From Melioribacteraceae bacterium (lineage in GTDB: Bacteria > Bacteroidota > Ignavibacteria > Ignavibacteriales > Melioribacteraceae): DNA of 64,000 nucleotides. Below are positions 19,893 to 29,861 of the stretch, piece after piece. A program made the position numbers and the translations under genes. Under the pieces are notes generated by a model. That model saw only the letters and a program-made list of their open reading frames with translations, ran no database searches and had not been told where the DNA came from. Each line of letters opens with the position of its first letter. Positions within the stretch are counted from its first letter, which is position 1. The stretch covers positions 16,023 to 80,022 of the forward strand of contig JAKIUC010000012.1 of NCBI GenBank assembly GCA_021647785.1, written 5' to 3'.

Positions 19893-22800
19893 TTGTATCT
19901 ATCAAAACTAGAAATATTTGGCTTTAAATCTTTTGCAAATAAAACTGTTATAAATTTTAACCGTGGCATTACTGGTATTGTTGGACCAAATGGCTGTGGT
20001 AAAACAAATATTATTGATGCAATACGTTGGGTATTGGGTGAACAAAAAAGTAGTACGCTCCGTAGTGATAAAATGGAAAACGTGATTTTTAACGGAACGC
20101 AAAGTAAAAAACCAATGGGCATGAGCGAAGCATCGTTAACATTAGTAAATGATAAAGGAATACTGCCAACAGAGTATTCGGAAATTACAATTACAAGAAG
20201 AATTTTTCGCTCCGGAGAAAGTGAATATCTTCTTAATAAAAATATTTGTCGGCTTAAAGATATTACCAATCTCTTTATGGATACTGGAATGGGTAGTAAC
20301 GCCTACTCTGTTATTGAACTTAAAATGATTGATACTATCCTGAGTAGTAAGGCTGATGAAAGACGGCATCTATTTGAAGAAGCAGCAGGTGTTAATAAAT
20401 ATAAACTACGGCGAAGACTAACCCTAAAAAGACTTGAAGATGTAAAACGAGATTTGGTAAGAGTTAATGATATTGTTGCAGAAGTTGATAAAGTTGTTCG
20501 TTCACTTTCGCGACAAGCAAAGAAGGCTGATAAACATAACCAGATAACTTCCATTTTGCGTGAAAAAGAGATTGATTTGGCAGAACGTGAATTTGCGAAT
20601 TACACTTTGCAGTTAAATGAATTAAAAAAATCAAAAGCTGTGGCTGATTCTCAAAAAGAACAAATTGATATTGATACAAGAAAAGTTGAAACTGAACTAA
20701 TTCAATTCCGCGATAAAATTTTATTAATTGAAGAAGAACTAAGTAACAAACGCCGTGAGTTATCGCAGAATACAAACGAATTACATGAACGGCAAAGAAT
20801 AATATCAGTTACTCAGGAACGTGATAAAGTATTACAAAGAAATTTAGAGAACTATAAATCTGAGTTAGAGGAATTTGAATATCAAGTAACAATAAATGAA
20901 GAGAGCATTTCATCAAACAAAGAGGAACTCCTTAACTACGAACGACTTTCTGCCGAGAAGGAAGAAAATTTAGAGAATAGTCAATCTGAATTATCTATCA
21001 AAAAAGAAGAATTGGAAATTTTTAGAACCGCAGTAAAAGAGGAGGCAGAGAAGGTTGCTTTAATTGAAAAAGAGATTTCAAATATTGAGAACCAAATTGA
21101 GAATAGACAATCATCATTGGATAGAATAAATAATGAGATTAGCAGATTTGAACAAGTAATCCAAAACACTACGAGTGATATTGCAAAGACCGTTGGCTAC
21201 CTTGAGGAACTAACTCAAGAGCTATCAGAAGTTGAGCAGAATATTCTTAATTCTGACGAAGAGTTTGTTCAAAAAGAGAAAGAGAAAGAGAATTTAGAAG
21301 ATAGTTTATCGGAGTTATACAATAAAGAACTTGAAGAGAAAAATCTACTTGCGGGTTTAAATAATAAAATAGAATTACTTCAATCTCTAATTTCAAATTT
21401 GGAAGGAATTTCAAAGGGTTCTAAAATTCTATTGGAAAATAGTACGTGGGCAAATGGTGAAAGATCAATTATAGCAGATGTGGGCAATACCAAAGAGGAA
21501 TACCGCCTTGCATTAAATGCTGCACTCAAAGATGTTTTGAATAATCTTTTTGTAGAGCAAATTGATGAACTCAATAATGCTATTAAATATCTAAAGAAAA
21601 ACGATCTTGGGAAAGCTGCATTCTATCTGCTCGAAATGCCAACTGAGAGTAAAGGATTTATAAATAAAATAATTGAATTTGATAGAAATAGAAAAGTTAA
21701 AAAACTTTCTGCTGAAAAATTATTTATTGGATGGGCAAATGAGTTTGTAATTACTGACCCAAAGTGGGTACCTTACTTTAACAAACTACTATCGAATATT
21801 GTAGTAACAAATAATTTAGACTCTGCTATTGAACTGCATAAAAAATACAACAAATTCTCTTTTGTTACTTTGGAAGGTGATTTTGTTCAGAACAATGGTA
21901 TTATTGAGGCTGGGTCTGCCCCTCAATTAGATGAAACACTTTTTGGAAGAAAGCAGCATCTTGAAAATTTGAAGAAAGAGTTCCCCAAATATGAAGCAAA
22001 CATTGAGAATATCGCAAATCAGATTAGAACTACTAAAGAGAATATTTCCAGAATTAATTTACGGGGTTTATCTGATAGAGGTAAAATTCTTCTGAATGAA
22101 AAGACTAACATCGAGAAACAAATTGCTCAGATTGAGTTCAAAAAAGAGCGAGCTAATGAGGAAGTTGATTTAGCACAAAGTAAAATAAATGAACTAGTTT
22201 CGGAAACCAGTAAGCTCTCAAACGGTATTGATGATTTAACTAATAAATTAGATTCTGTAAAAGTTGACCTCGAAAAAGCTAAGATTTTTTATGAAGTTAA
22301 AGAGGCTGAACAAAAAGAGAACGAGGAAAATTTCAATTTATTCTTTAACAATTATAACCAGATAAAATTAGAATTAGAGAGAGTTCGCGGACAACTTATA
22401 AATACTAAAGAGAGCATTAAAAGAGGCGAAGAGGATAGAGTGAAAATTAATACTTCTATTGAAAGAAGAAAAAATGATATTGAAAAAACAAATGAGGAGT
22501 TATACTCTCTTCAAATAGTAATTGATGAAAACCAAATTGAATATGACGAGTTAGCTGATATCAGGAATGAATTGACTTCAAGTGAAGATGGAATAAAAGG
22601 GAGACTCAATGATATCAAAACTGAATCGACACAGCTTGAAAACAATTTAAGTCAATATAGAAATGAAAGACAAAGACTATCGGATATGATACATTCTGAT
22701 GCTGTAAAGATGAGTGAATTTACATTACGGAAAGAGAATCTGACGGAACACATTAGTGATGAGTACTCTATTACACTTGAATATAAAGAGTTTGATAATA

Positions 22801-23474
22801 GCGAATTCAATTTTAAAGAGGTGTCGTCTGATGTTCATTCATTGAAACAGCAATTGAAAAATCTTGGACCAGTTAATTTATTAGCATACTCTGAGTATGA
22901 AGAAGAACAAGAACGCCTTGACTTTTTAACAGGGCAGAGAGATGATTTAACCAGTTCTGAAAAGGATTTAATTAAAACTATTGATGAAATAAATGAAGCA
23001 GCTAAGAATATATTTACTGAAACTTTTGAAGCTATTCGTGTAAACTTCCAGAAAATATTTAGGTCACTTTTTGATGAAGGTGATGAGGCAGATTTAATGC
23101 TTGAAGAAGGGGTTGACCCACTTGAAGCAAAAATAGAAATTACTGCAAAACCAAAAGGTAAACGACCATCATCAATTGATTTGTTATCCGGAGGTGAAAA
23201 AACCCTTACAGCCACTGCCCTACTCTTTGCTATCTATTTAGTAAAACCATCTCCATTTTGTATAATGGATGAGGTTGATGCTCCGCTTGATGATGCAAAC
23301 ATTGATCGTTTTTCTAATTTACTTACGGACTTTAGCGACAACACACAATTTATTATTGTTACACATAATAAACGTACAATGAATTATGCCGAAACAATGT
23401 ATGGTGTTACTATGCAAGAGGAAGGAATATCCAAAATTGCCGGAGTGCGGTTTACCGACGAGGTTCAGTTATAA
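19893..23474 (+). CDS. smc: chromosome segregation protein SMC
   Basis: SMC is the ATPase of bacterial condensin, organising and separating chromosomes with ScpA/ScpB. At 1193 residues it has the full architecture: Walker A GPNGCGKT (31-38) in the N-terminal head, a long coiled coil, a hinge (about 500-690), a second coiled coil, the signature LLSGGEKT (about 1097-1104) and Walker B CIMDEVDAPLDD (about 1123-1134). The start is TTG, giving the family-typical MYLSKLEIFGFKSFA, with GGAG six bases upstream. It lies 10 bases after the GH2-like gene and overlaps the next start by one base (TAATG). Confidence 0.97.
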   Translation: MYLSKLEIFGFKSFANKTVINFNRGITGIVGPNGCGKTNIIDAIRWVLGEQKSSTLRSDKMENVIFNGTQSKKPMGMSEASLTLVNDKGILPTEYSEITITRRIFRSGESEYLLNKNICRLKDITNLFMDTGMGSNAYSVIELKMIDTILSSKADERRHLFEEAAGVNKYKLRRRLTLKRLEDVKRDLVRVNDIVAEVDKVVRSLSRQAKKADKHNQITSILREKEIDLAEREFANYTLQLNELKKSKAVADSQKEQIDIDTRKVETELIQFRDKILLIEEELSNKRRELSQNTNELHERQRIISVTQERDKVLQRNLENYKSELEEFEYQVTINEESISSNKEELLNYERLSAEKEENLENSQSELSIKKEELEIFRTAVKEEAEKVALIEKEISNIENQIENRQSSLDRINNEISRFEQVIQNTTSDIAKTVGYLEELTQELSEVEQNILNSDEEFVQKEKEKENLEDSLSELYNKELEEKNLLAGLNNKIELLQSLISNLEGISKGSKILLENSTWANGERSIIADVGNTKEEYRLALNAALKDVLNNLFVEQIDELNNAIKYLKKNDLGKAAFYLLEMPTESKGFINKIIEFDRNRKVKKLSAEKLFIGWANEFVITDPKWVPYFNKLLSNIVVTNNLDSAIELHKKYNKFSFVTLEGDFVQNNGIIEAGSAPQLDETLFGRKQHLENLKKEFPKYEANIENIANQIRTTKENISRINLRGLSDRGKILLNEKTNIEKQIAQIEFKKERANEEVDLAQSKINELVSETSKLSNGIDDLTNKLDSVKVDLEKAKIFYEVKEAEQKENEENFNLFFNNYNQIKLELERVRGQLINTKESIKRGEEDRVKINTSIERRKNDIEKTNEELYSLQIVIDENQIEYDELADIRNELTSSEDGIKGRLNDIKTESTQLENNLSQYRNERQRLSDMIHSDAVKMSEFTLRKENLTEHISDEYSITLEYKEFDNSEFNFKEVSSDVHSLKQQLKNLGPVNLLAYSEYEEEQERLDFLTGQRDDLTSSEKDLIKTIDEINEAAKNIFTETFEAIRVNFQKIFRSLFDEGDEADLMLEEGVDPLEAKIEITAKPKGKRPSSIDLLSGGEKTLTATALLFAIYLVKPSPFCIMDEVDAPLDDANIDRFSNLLTDFSDNTQFIIVTHNKRTMNYAETMYGVTMQEEGISKIAGVRFTDEVQL

Positions 23475-24190
23475 TGGCTCATCAAATAAAAATATTTTGT
23501 GACTTTGATGGTACAATAACTACAAAAGATGTTGGGGAACATATGTTCCTTGAATTTGGTGATGGAGATAAAGCATATTCAATATTCCAGCGATGGGTAA
23601 GAAAAGAGATAGGCTTTACCCAAGAGCGGAGAGAACTTTTTGATTTAATAACGGACTTAACTGCAATTGATTTTGATAAATTTCTTAAAACAATTGAAAT
23701 AGGATATGGTTTTAATGAGTTTGTACAATTCTGTAATCAGAATAGTTTAGACCTCACAATTCTTAGTGATGGTATGGATTATTATATAAAAAAGATTCTA
23801 TCAAATAACGGATTTGATAATTTACTCTACCATTCAAATAGTATGGTTTTTACAGAGGATGGTCCTAAGGTTTCATTCCCCTATTCCGATGAAGAATGTA
23901 AAGAATGTGCAAACTGCAAAAGAAACCATATTATTGAAAACAGTAGTGATGACGATATAACTATCTACATTGGTGATGGGTACTCTGACACTTGTCCTAT
24001 CCAGTATGTCGATTATATTTTTGCAAAAAAAACTTTATTGAAATTTTGTGAGAAAGAGAGAATATCATACTACCCTTTTAAGAATTTTAAGGATGTAGTA
24101 AATCGTATTAAACCATTGCTTGAAAAGAAACGAATAAAGAAACGTCATCAAGCTGTGTTAAAAAGAAAATCAGTTTATGCTCAAGGATAA
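23474..24190 (+). CDS. HAD-family phosphatase, MtnX-like
   Basis: This 238-residue HAD-superfamily phosphatase has motif I FCDFDGTIT with both aspartates, motif II LSDG, and motif IV GDGYSDTCP. A CKECANCK cluster near residue 140-147 matches the Cys-rich cap region of MtnX/phosphoserine-phosphatase-like proteins and may bind metal. MtnX dephosphorylates a methionine-salvage intermediate, but no other salvage gene is nearby, so substrate is open. It is tightly coupled to smc (1-base overlap) and precedes lpxB by 9 bases. A basic C-terminal tail (KKRIKKRHQAVLKRK) is unusual. Confidence 0.8.
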   Translation: MAHQIKIFCDFDGTITTKDVGEHMFLEFGDGDKAYSIFQRWVRKEIGFTQERRELFDLITDLTAIDFDKFLKTIEIGYGFNEFVQFCNQNSLDLTILSDGMDYYIKKILSNNGFDNLLYHSNSMVFTEDGPKVSFPYSDEECKECANCKRNHIIENSSDDDITIYIGDGYSDTCPIQYVDYIFAKKTLLKFCEKERISYYPFKNFKDVVNRIKPLLEKKRIKKRHQAVLKRKSVYAQG

Positions 24191-24199
24191 TTTCAAATA

Positions 24200-25342
24200 A
24201 TGCTTAAAGATTTTAATAACAAAATATTAATTATTGCTGGTGAAGTTTCGGGAGAAATGCACGGAGCTGCACTTGTAGCCGAGCTAAAAAACTCTAATAG
24301 TGATTTAGAATTTTTTGGTGTTGGTGGTAATAATATGATTGATGCTGGAGTGGAGATTCTGCAGCACATTAAAAATATGGCTTTCCTCGGATTTGTTGAA
24401 GTTGTTAAACATCTTCCATTTATCTTAAAAGTAGAAAGAGCAATAATTAACTTTGTAAAATTAAATAATATTAAATTAGCTATTCTTATTGACTATCCAG
24501 GATTCAATTTAAGAATTGCCAAAAAATTAAAAAGGTTGGGTGTTAAAGTTGTCTATTATATTTCACCTCAAATATGGGCGTGGCATCAAAGTAGAATAAA
24601 GAAAATTAAAAAACGTGTGGATAAGATGCTTGTTGTTTTCCCATTTGAAAAAAGATTTTATAATGATGGCGGTCTATCTGTTGATTATGTTGGGCATCCC
24701 CTTGTTGAAAGAATTGAGAAATTTAATTTCAAATTGAAAAATGAATTTTTAAATGAACTTGGAATTGAGAAAGAGATACTTTTAATTCTTCCTGGCAGCA
24801 GAAAAGATGAGATTGAAAAACATTTACCAGAGTTAATAAAAAGTGCCGATATTATTAGCAGCAATAACAACTTGCAAATTGTTGTTGCGTGTGCAGATAA
24901 TTTGGATGAGGATTATCTTCATCAATTTATCTCTACTGATAACACTAAAGTTGTGAAAGGAAATACTTATAACTTATTAAAGCATTCTAAGTTCGGAGTT
25001 ATAAAATCTGGCACCTCCACTCTTGAAGCTGCTATTATTGGATTGCCATTTGTTGTTATTTATTCAACAAGTAAACTCACATATCTGCTTGCTAAAAGGT
25101 TAGTTAAAATTGACCACATTGCGATGCCTAATATTATAGCTGGCAAAACTGTTGTTCGCGAATTTATACAGAGTGAAGTCAATGCGGAGTTAATTTCAGA
25201 ATATGTGCAGTTGTTACTTAACAACGAAGCTGACTTAAATAATTTGAAGTTAGAGTTAGGTAAAATTAAAACTCAACTTGGCGGTACTGGTGCATCAAAA
25301 AATGCTACTGCAATAATTATTAGAATTTTAGATGAAGATTAA
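24200..25342 (+). CDS. lpxB: lipid-A-disaccharide synthase
   Basis: LpxB is a GT19 glycosyltransferase at the inner membrane that joins UDP-diacylglucosamine and lipid X into the lipid A disaccharide. The 380 residues are the normal size. Visible motifs are AGEVSGEMHGA at the N-terminus, DYPGFNLR, YYISPQIWAWHQSR, VGHPLVE, LPGSRKDEI and KSGTSTLEA. It starts an lpxB-DUF374-lpxK block and overlaps the next gene by 11 bases. Its presence shows an outer membrane with lipid A. Confidence 0.96.
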   Translation: MLKDFNNKILIIAGEVSGEMHGAALVAELKNSNSDLEFFGVGGNNMIDAGVEILQHIKNMAFLGFVEVVKHLPFILKVERAIINFVKLNNIKLAILIDYPGFNLRIAKKLKRLGVKVVYYISPQIWAWHQSRIKKIKKRVDKMLVVFPFEKRFYNDGGLSVDYVGHPLVERIEKFNFKLKNEFLNELGIEKEILLILPGSRKDEIEKHLPELIKSADIISSNNNLQIVVACADNLDEDYLHQFISTDNTKVVKGNTYNLLKHSKFGVIKSGTSTLEAAIIGLPFVVIYSTSKLTYLLAKRLVKIDHIAMPNIIAGKTVVREFIQSEVNAELISEYVQLLLNNEADLNNLKLELGKIKTQLGGTGASKNATAIIIRILDED

Positions 25343-25991
25343 AGAGATAAAACAAAATTTACTGCGAAATCTCGGAAACATTTTTCTTCATAGTGTTATA
25401 AATGTTCTTTGTAAATCTGTTAAAGTTAATAGAATCAATTATTCTGTAATTGAAAGTCTTCTTACTGAAAAACAAAATTTTGTTTTAGCTTTTTGGCATG
25501 GTACAATGCTTATTCCGTGGTACTTACATCGAGGTCAAAATTTCTCTGCATTGATAAGCCAGAGTAAAGATGGTGCCTTGCTTGCCAATAGCCTTGTAAA
25601 ATGGGGATATAAAGTGACGAGAGGCTCCAGCCACAAAGGTGGAAAGGAAGCTCTTGAAACTTTGCTGGAAAATAGTAAACGAAATTTTTCTATTGCAATA
25701 ACTCCAGATGGACCAACGGGACCGCCAAGAGTTATGAAGGCTGGTGCAGTAGTTACAGCACAGCGTTCCTCAATTCCGTTGGTATTATGCGGTGTTGCTT
25801 GCAGTAAAAAATATGTTTTTAATAGTTGGGATAAATTTGAGGTTCCAAAATTTTTCTCAGAGGTTGTATTGAAATATTCTGAACCAATTTTTGTTGATGA
25901 AAATCTTAGTAGAGATGAGACTTCAAAAATTATTAAACAATGTGATGTTGAATTAAACAAGTTACAGGATGATGCGGAAAAAGTATTTTAA
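25332..25991 (+). CDS. DUF374 lysophospholipid-acyltransferase-like protein
   Basis: The 219-residue protein belongs to the DUF374 / LPLAT-like group: FWHGTMLIPW with the catalytic-type His, SQSKDGALLA, RGSSHKGGKEAL and TPDGPTGPPR. Position between lpxB and lpxK, overlapping both (11 and 23 bases), argues for a lipid A late acyltransferase. Members of this group, as I recall the LpxJ literature, add secondary acyl chains in organisms lacking canonical LpxL/LpxM. Donor and position of acylation cannot be read from the sequence. Confidence 0.82.
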   Translation: MKIKEIKQNLLRNLGNIFLHSVINVLCKSVKVNRINYSVIESLLTEKQNFVLAFWHGTMLIPWYLHRGQNFSALISQSKDGALLANSLVKWGYKVTRGSSHKGGKEALETLLENSKRNFSIAITPDGPTGPPRVMKAGAVVTAQRSSIPLVLCGVACSKKYVFNSWDKFEVPKFFSEVVLKYSEPIFVDENLSRDETSKIIKQCDVELNKLQDDAEKVF

Positions 25992-27030
25992 ATATTTATT
26001 GATAATTCTATCGCCAGTTGCAGTACTCTATTCTGTGATTGTTAATTTGCGGAACTCCCTTTTTGATAAAGGATTTTTTACACAAAAAAGAGTTGATGCT
26101 AAAATAATTTCTGTAGGTAATATTGTTGTTGGTGGCTCTGGCAAAACCCCTACAGTAGTTTACATCACTAAACTATTGAAGAGGCACAATATAAATGTTG
26201 GAATTCTTAGTAGAGGTTATGGAAGAAGTTCTAAAGGATATAAACTAATCTCCGATGGAAATAAACTATTGCTTCCGGTTGAAGAGAGTGGTGATGAAAT
26301 TGTTCTTGCAGCGGAGGAATGTAAAGTGCCAGCAGCAGTATCTGAAAAGCGTGCAGTTGGTGCCGAGAGACTAATTAGCAGCCAAGATGTTGATGCCATA
26401 GTTCTTGATGATGCTTTCCAACATAGATGGATTGCACGAGATTTAGATATCTTGATTTTTGATCAAAGATTTTTGATGAAAAAAAATAGTATTGAACAGC
26501 AGCCATTGCCACTTGGAAGAATGAGAGAATCTTTTTCGGCAATAGAACGTGCAGATATTATTTTGATAAATAGAAAGTTTACTGAAAAAAGAGAATTGCC
26601 CAAAAGTTATAAAAAGTTAATGAGAGATAAAAAGGTGTTTTACGGATACTATAAATCATCTGGTTTAATTGATGTAAAGAATGAACAGCTTTATAGCCTT
26701 GAAGAATTTAAGGGACAAAAAAGTTTAGTGGTTTGCGGAATTGCTCGCCCCTTCTCGTTTCTGAAGGTTTTAGAGGATAATGAAATTGACATAAGCAATA
26801 AAATGGTATTTAAGGATCACAAAGAATATGACGAAAAAGAAATTCATCTAATCAGGAAAAAATTCTATGATACAAATTCTTACTCCGTAGTTACAACGCA
26901 GAAAGATTTTGTTAAACTAAAAGTTTTTGCGAAAGAATTAGATGATATAGATATATATTATTTAAAAATAGATTTACATATTGAAAATGAAAATGATTTT
27001 GATCAAAATATTTTAAGTATAATTAATTAA
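25969..27030 (+). CDS. lpxK: tetraacyldisaccharide 4'-kinase
   Basis: LpxK phosphorylates the 4' position of the tetraacyl disaccharide to form lipid IVA at the inner membrane. The 353 residues show an N-terminal membrane anchor (YLLIILSPVAVLYSVIVN), the P-loop VGGSGKTPTV, GILSRGYGR, the catalytic-region DDAFQHRW and LPLGRMRE. The start could be either of two consecutive ATG codons. It overlaps the DUF374 gene by 20-23 bases, so translation is coupled. The gene ends 39 bases before ppdK. Confidence 0.95.
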   Translation: MMRKKYFKYLLIILSPVAVLYSVIVNLRNSLFDKGFFTQKRVDAKIISVGNIVVGGSGKTPTVVYITKLLKRHNINVGILSRGYGRSSKGYKLISDGNKLLLPVEESGDEIVLAAEECKVPAAVSEKRAVGAERLISSQDVDAIVLDDAFQHRWIARDLDILIFDQRFLMKKNSIEQQPLPLGRMRESFSAIERADIILINRKFTEKRELPKSYKKLMRDKKVFYGYYKSSGLIDVKNEQLYSLEEFKGQKSLVVCGIARPFSFLKVLEDNEIDISNKMVFKDHKEYDEKEIHLIRKKFYDTNSYSVVTTQKDFVKLKVFAKELDDIDIYYLKIDLHIENENDFDQNILSIIN

Positions 27031-27069
27031 AAAACTAAATAACTAAAACTCATTTGGAGGAAAAAACAA

Positions 27070-29790
27070 ATGGCGAATGCAAAACATGTGTACTTCTTTG
27101 GAGGTAACAAAACAGAGGGTAAAGTGGATATGAAGAATTTGATTGGTGGTAAAGGTGCCAATCTGGCTGAGATGTGCTTAATTGGCGTTCCAGTACCAGC
27201 AGGCTTCACAATTACAACAGAAGTTTGTACTATCTACAACAAAGAAGGGAAAGAGAAAGCAATTGAACTTATAAAACCTGAAGTTGAAGAAGCTGTAAAA
27301 AACTTAGAAGAAATTATGAATGCTAAATTTGATGACCCTGATAATCCTCTTCTAGTTTCAGTACGTTCAGGTGCAAGAGTTTCTATGCCTGGTATGATGG
27401 ATACTGTATTAAATCTTGGATTAAATAATACATCTGTTGAAGGTATTGCAAAAAAATCTGGCAATGATAGATTTGCTTGGGATTCATACCGCCGTTTTGT
27501 TCAAATGTATGGCGATGTAGTTCTTGGAATGAAACCGGAAAGCAAAGAAGATATTGACCCCTTTGAAGCTATACTTGAAGAAATGAAAGAAGCAAAAGGT
27601 GTAGAAGTTGATAATGATTTAACTACTGATGATTTAAAAGAGTTAGTTACTAAATTCAAAGATGCTGTAAAAAAGAAGACTGGACATGACTTTCCAGAAA
27701 GTCCGTGGGATCAACTATGGGGTGCAGTTATGGCAGTGTTTGATAGTTGGATGACTGACCGTGCAATCTACTATCGTAAAATGAATAAATTTCCTGCTGA
27801 ATGGGGAACAGCTGTAAACGTACAAGCAATGGTTTACGGAAATATGGGTTCTAATTCTGGTACTGGTGTTGCATTTACACGTGATGCAGGAACTGGCGAA
27901 AACATATTTAACGGTGAGTATTTAATTGATGCTCAAGGTGAGGATGTTGTTGCGGGTGTGCGTACTCCACGTCAAATTACTTTGGAAGGTGCGAAACGCT
28001 GGGCTGAATTAGCTGGAGTTTCAGAAGAGGAAAGAGTAAGAGACTTCCCTTCTTTAGAAGAAGTTATGCCAAAAGTTTACAACGAGCTTAATGAAATTCA
28101 AGAGAAACTTGAGAATCATTACAAAGATATGCAGGATATTGAATTTACAATACAAGATGGAAAGCTTTGGATGTTACAAACCCGTAGTGGAAAACGAACT
28201 GGTGCAGCAATGGTTCGCATAGCAATTGAAATGCTTGAAGCTGGTGAGATTGATGAGAAGGAAACACTAATGAGAGTTGAACCAAACAAACTTGATGAAC
28301 TACTCCACCCAGTCTTTGATAAGAGTGCTATGAGTTCTGCAAAAGTATTAACCAAAGGTTTACCTGCTTCTCCCGGTGCTGCTACTGGGCAATTAGTTTT
28401 CTTTGCCGATGAAGCAGCGAAATACGATAATTCAATTTTAACTCGTATAGAAACCTCCCCTGAAGATTTGGAAGGGATGAACATTGCAAACGGCATACTT
28501 ACTGCACGTGGCGGAATGACTTCGCACGCTGCTGTTGTTGCACGCGGTATGGGTAAATGCTGTGTTTCCGGTGCTGGCGAGTTAAAGATTAATTACAAAG
28601 CAAGAACATTAACAATTAATGGTGAAGTTTTTAACGAAGGTGATTGGGTCTCTCTTAATGGTTCCACTGGTGAATTATTTCAAGATAAAATTGCTACCAT
28701 TAAACCAGAATTAAGCGGCAACTTTGGCAAGCTAATGGATCTTACATCAAAACATACTGATATGTACGTTCGCACAAATGCCGATACTCCAAACGATAGT
28801 AAAGTTGCACGTGGCTTTGGTGCTAAAGGTATTGGGCTTTGCAGAACGGAACACATGTTCTTTGAAGGTGAAAAAATTGTTGCAATGCGTGAAATGATTC
28901 TTGCAGAAGATTTAGCAGGACGCCAAGCTGCATTAGATAGATTACTCCCAATTCAAAGAGAAGACTTTGAAGGCATCTTTGCTGCAATGCAAGACCTTCC
29001 TGTAACTGTTCGTTTACTCGATCCTCCTTTACACGAGTTTGTTCCTCACGATGAAAAAGGTCAGCAAGAAATGGCTGATGTAATGGGGGTTTCTGTACAA
29101 GTAATTAAAGAGAAAGTTGAAGACTTATCTGAGTTTAACCCAATGCTGGGGCACAGAGGCTGCCGCCTTGGAAACACATATCCTGAAATTACTGTAATGC
29201 AAACACGTGCAATAATTGAAGCAGCATTAAACCTTAAAGCCAAAGGCATTACTGCTAAACCAGAAATAATGATTCCACTAACTGGTACTTATGAAGAGAT
29301 GAAAATGCAAGAAACAATTGTTCGCGATACTATTGCAGAAATCTTTGATGAAAGAGATGATAAGATTGATTTCTTAGTTGGAACAATGATTGAAATTCCT
29401 CGTGCTGCCCTAATAGCAGAAAAGATTGCTGAAAGTGCAGAGTTCTTCTCATTTGGTACTAACGATTTAACTCAAATGGCATTTGGCTATTCTCGTGATG
29501 ATGCAGGGAAGTTCCTACCTATTTATATTGAGAAAGGAATTTTAAAACACGATCCGTTTGAAGTTCTTGACCAGGAAGGAGTTGGTCAGTTAATTGAAAT
29601 GGCTTGCAAGAAAGGGAAAGAGACTCGTCCGGATATTAAACTTGGTATTTGCGGTGAACATGGTGGTGAACCATCATCAATAGAGTTCTGCCACAGAGCC
29701 GGATTAGAGTATGTAAGTTGCTCGCCGTACCGTGTGCCAATAGCACGCTTAGCTGCAGCACAAGCATCAATAAAAAACCCAAGACAATAG
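27070..29790 (+). CDS. ppdK: pyruvate, phosphate dikinase
   Basis: PPDK interconverts pyruvate + ATP + Pi and PEP + AMP + PPi. The 906 residues show the ATP-grasp N-terminal part (FFGGNKTEGK, NLIGGKGANLAEM), the phosphohistidine domain GGMTSHAAVVARGMG with catalytic His near 486, and the PEP/pyruvate barrel with IGLCRTEHMFF and the active-site Cys in GICGEHGG. A strong GGAGG (27056-27060) sits nine bases before ATG. A terminator follows at 29797-29822. Together with the PPi-dependent PEPCK at 9390 it points to reversible, PPi-linked flux around PEP. Confidence 0.97.
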   Translation: MANAKHVYFFGGNKTEGKVDMKNLIGGKGANLAEMCLIGVPVPAGFTITTEVCTIYNKEGKEKAIELIKPEVEEAVKNLEEIMNAKFDDPDNPLLVSVRSGARVSMPGMMDTVLNLGLNNTSVEGIAKKSGNDRFAWDSYRRFVQMYGDVVLGMKPESKEDIDPFEAILEEMKEAKGVEVDNDLTTDDLKELVTKFKDAVKKKTGHDFPESPWDQLWGAVMAVFDSWMTDRAIYYRKMNKFPAEWGTAVNVQAMVYGNMGSNSGTGVAFTRDAGTGENIFNGEYLIDAQGEDVVAGVRTPRQITLEGAKRWAELAGVSEEERVRDFPSLEEVMPKVYNELNEIQEKLENHYKDMQDIEFTIQDGKLWMLQTRSGKRTGAAMVRIAIEMLEAGEIDEKETLMRVEPNKLDELLHPVFDKSAMSSAKVLTKGLPASPGAATGQLVFFADEAAKYDNSILTRIETSPEDLEGMNIANGILTARGGMTSHAAVVARGMGKCCVSGAGELKINYKARTLTINGEVFNEGDWVSLNGSTGELFQDKIATIKPELSGNFGKLMDLTSKHTDMYVRTNADTPNDSKVARGFGAKGIGLCRTEHMFFEGEKIVAMREMILAEDLAGRQAALDRLLPIQREDFEGIFAAMQDLPVTVRLLDPPLHEFVPHDEKGQQEMADVMGVSVQVIKEKVEDLSEFNPMLGHRGCRLGNTYPEITVMQTRAIIEAALNLKAKGITAKPEIMIPLTGTYEEMKMQETIVRDTIAEIFDERDDKIDFLVGTMIEIPRAALIAEKIAESAEFFSFGTNDLTQMAFGYSRDDAGKFLPIYIEKGILKHDPFEVLDQEGVGQLIEMACKKGKETRPDIKLGICGEHGGEPSSIEFCHRAGLEYVSCSPYRVPIARLAAAQASIKNPRQ

Positions 29791-29796
29791 ATAGTT

Positions 29797-29822
29797 TTGC
29801 GGCTGTTTAATTTCAGCCGCAA
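29797..29822 (+). terminator. rho-independent-type hairpin after ppdK
   Basis: TTGCGGCTG (29797-29805) and CAGCCGCAA (29814-29822) form a perfect 9-bp stem with an 8-base loop, followed by an A/T-rich run with five T. It begins six bases after the ppdK stop and separates ppdK from queA. Confidence 0.8.
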
Positions 29823-29861
29823 TTATTTTTAATTTAAGATTTACATATTTAAGAGGTATAA

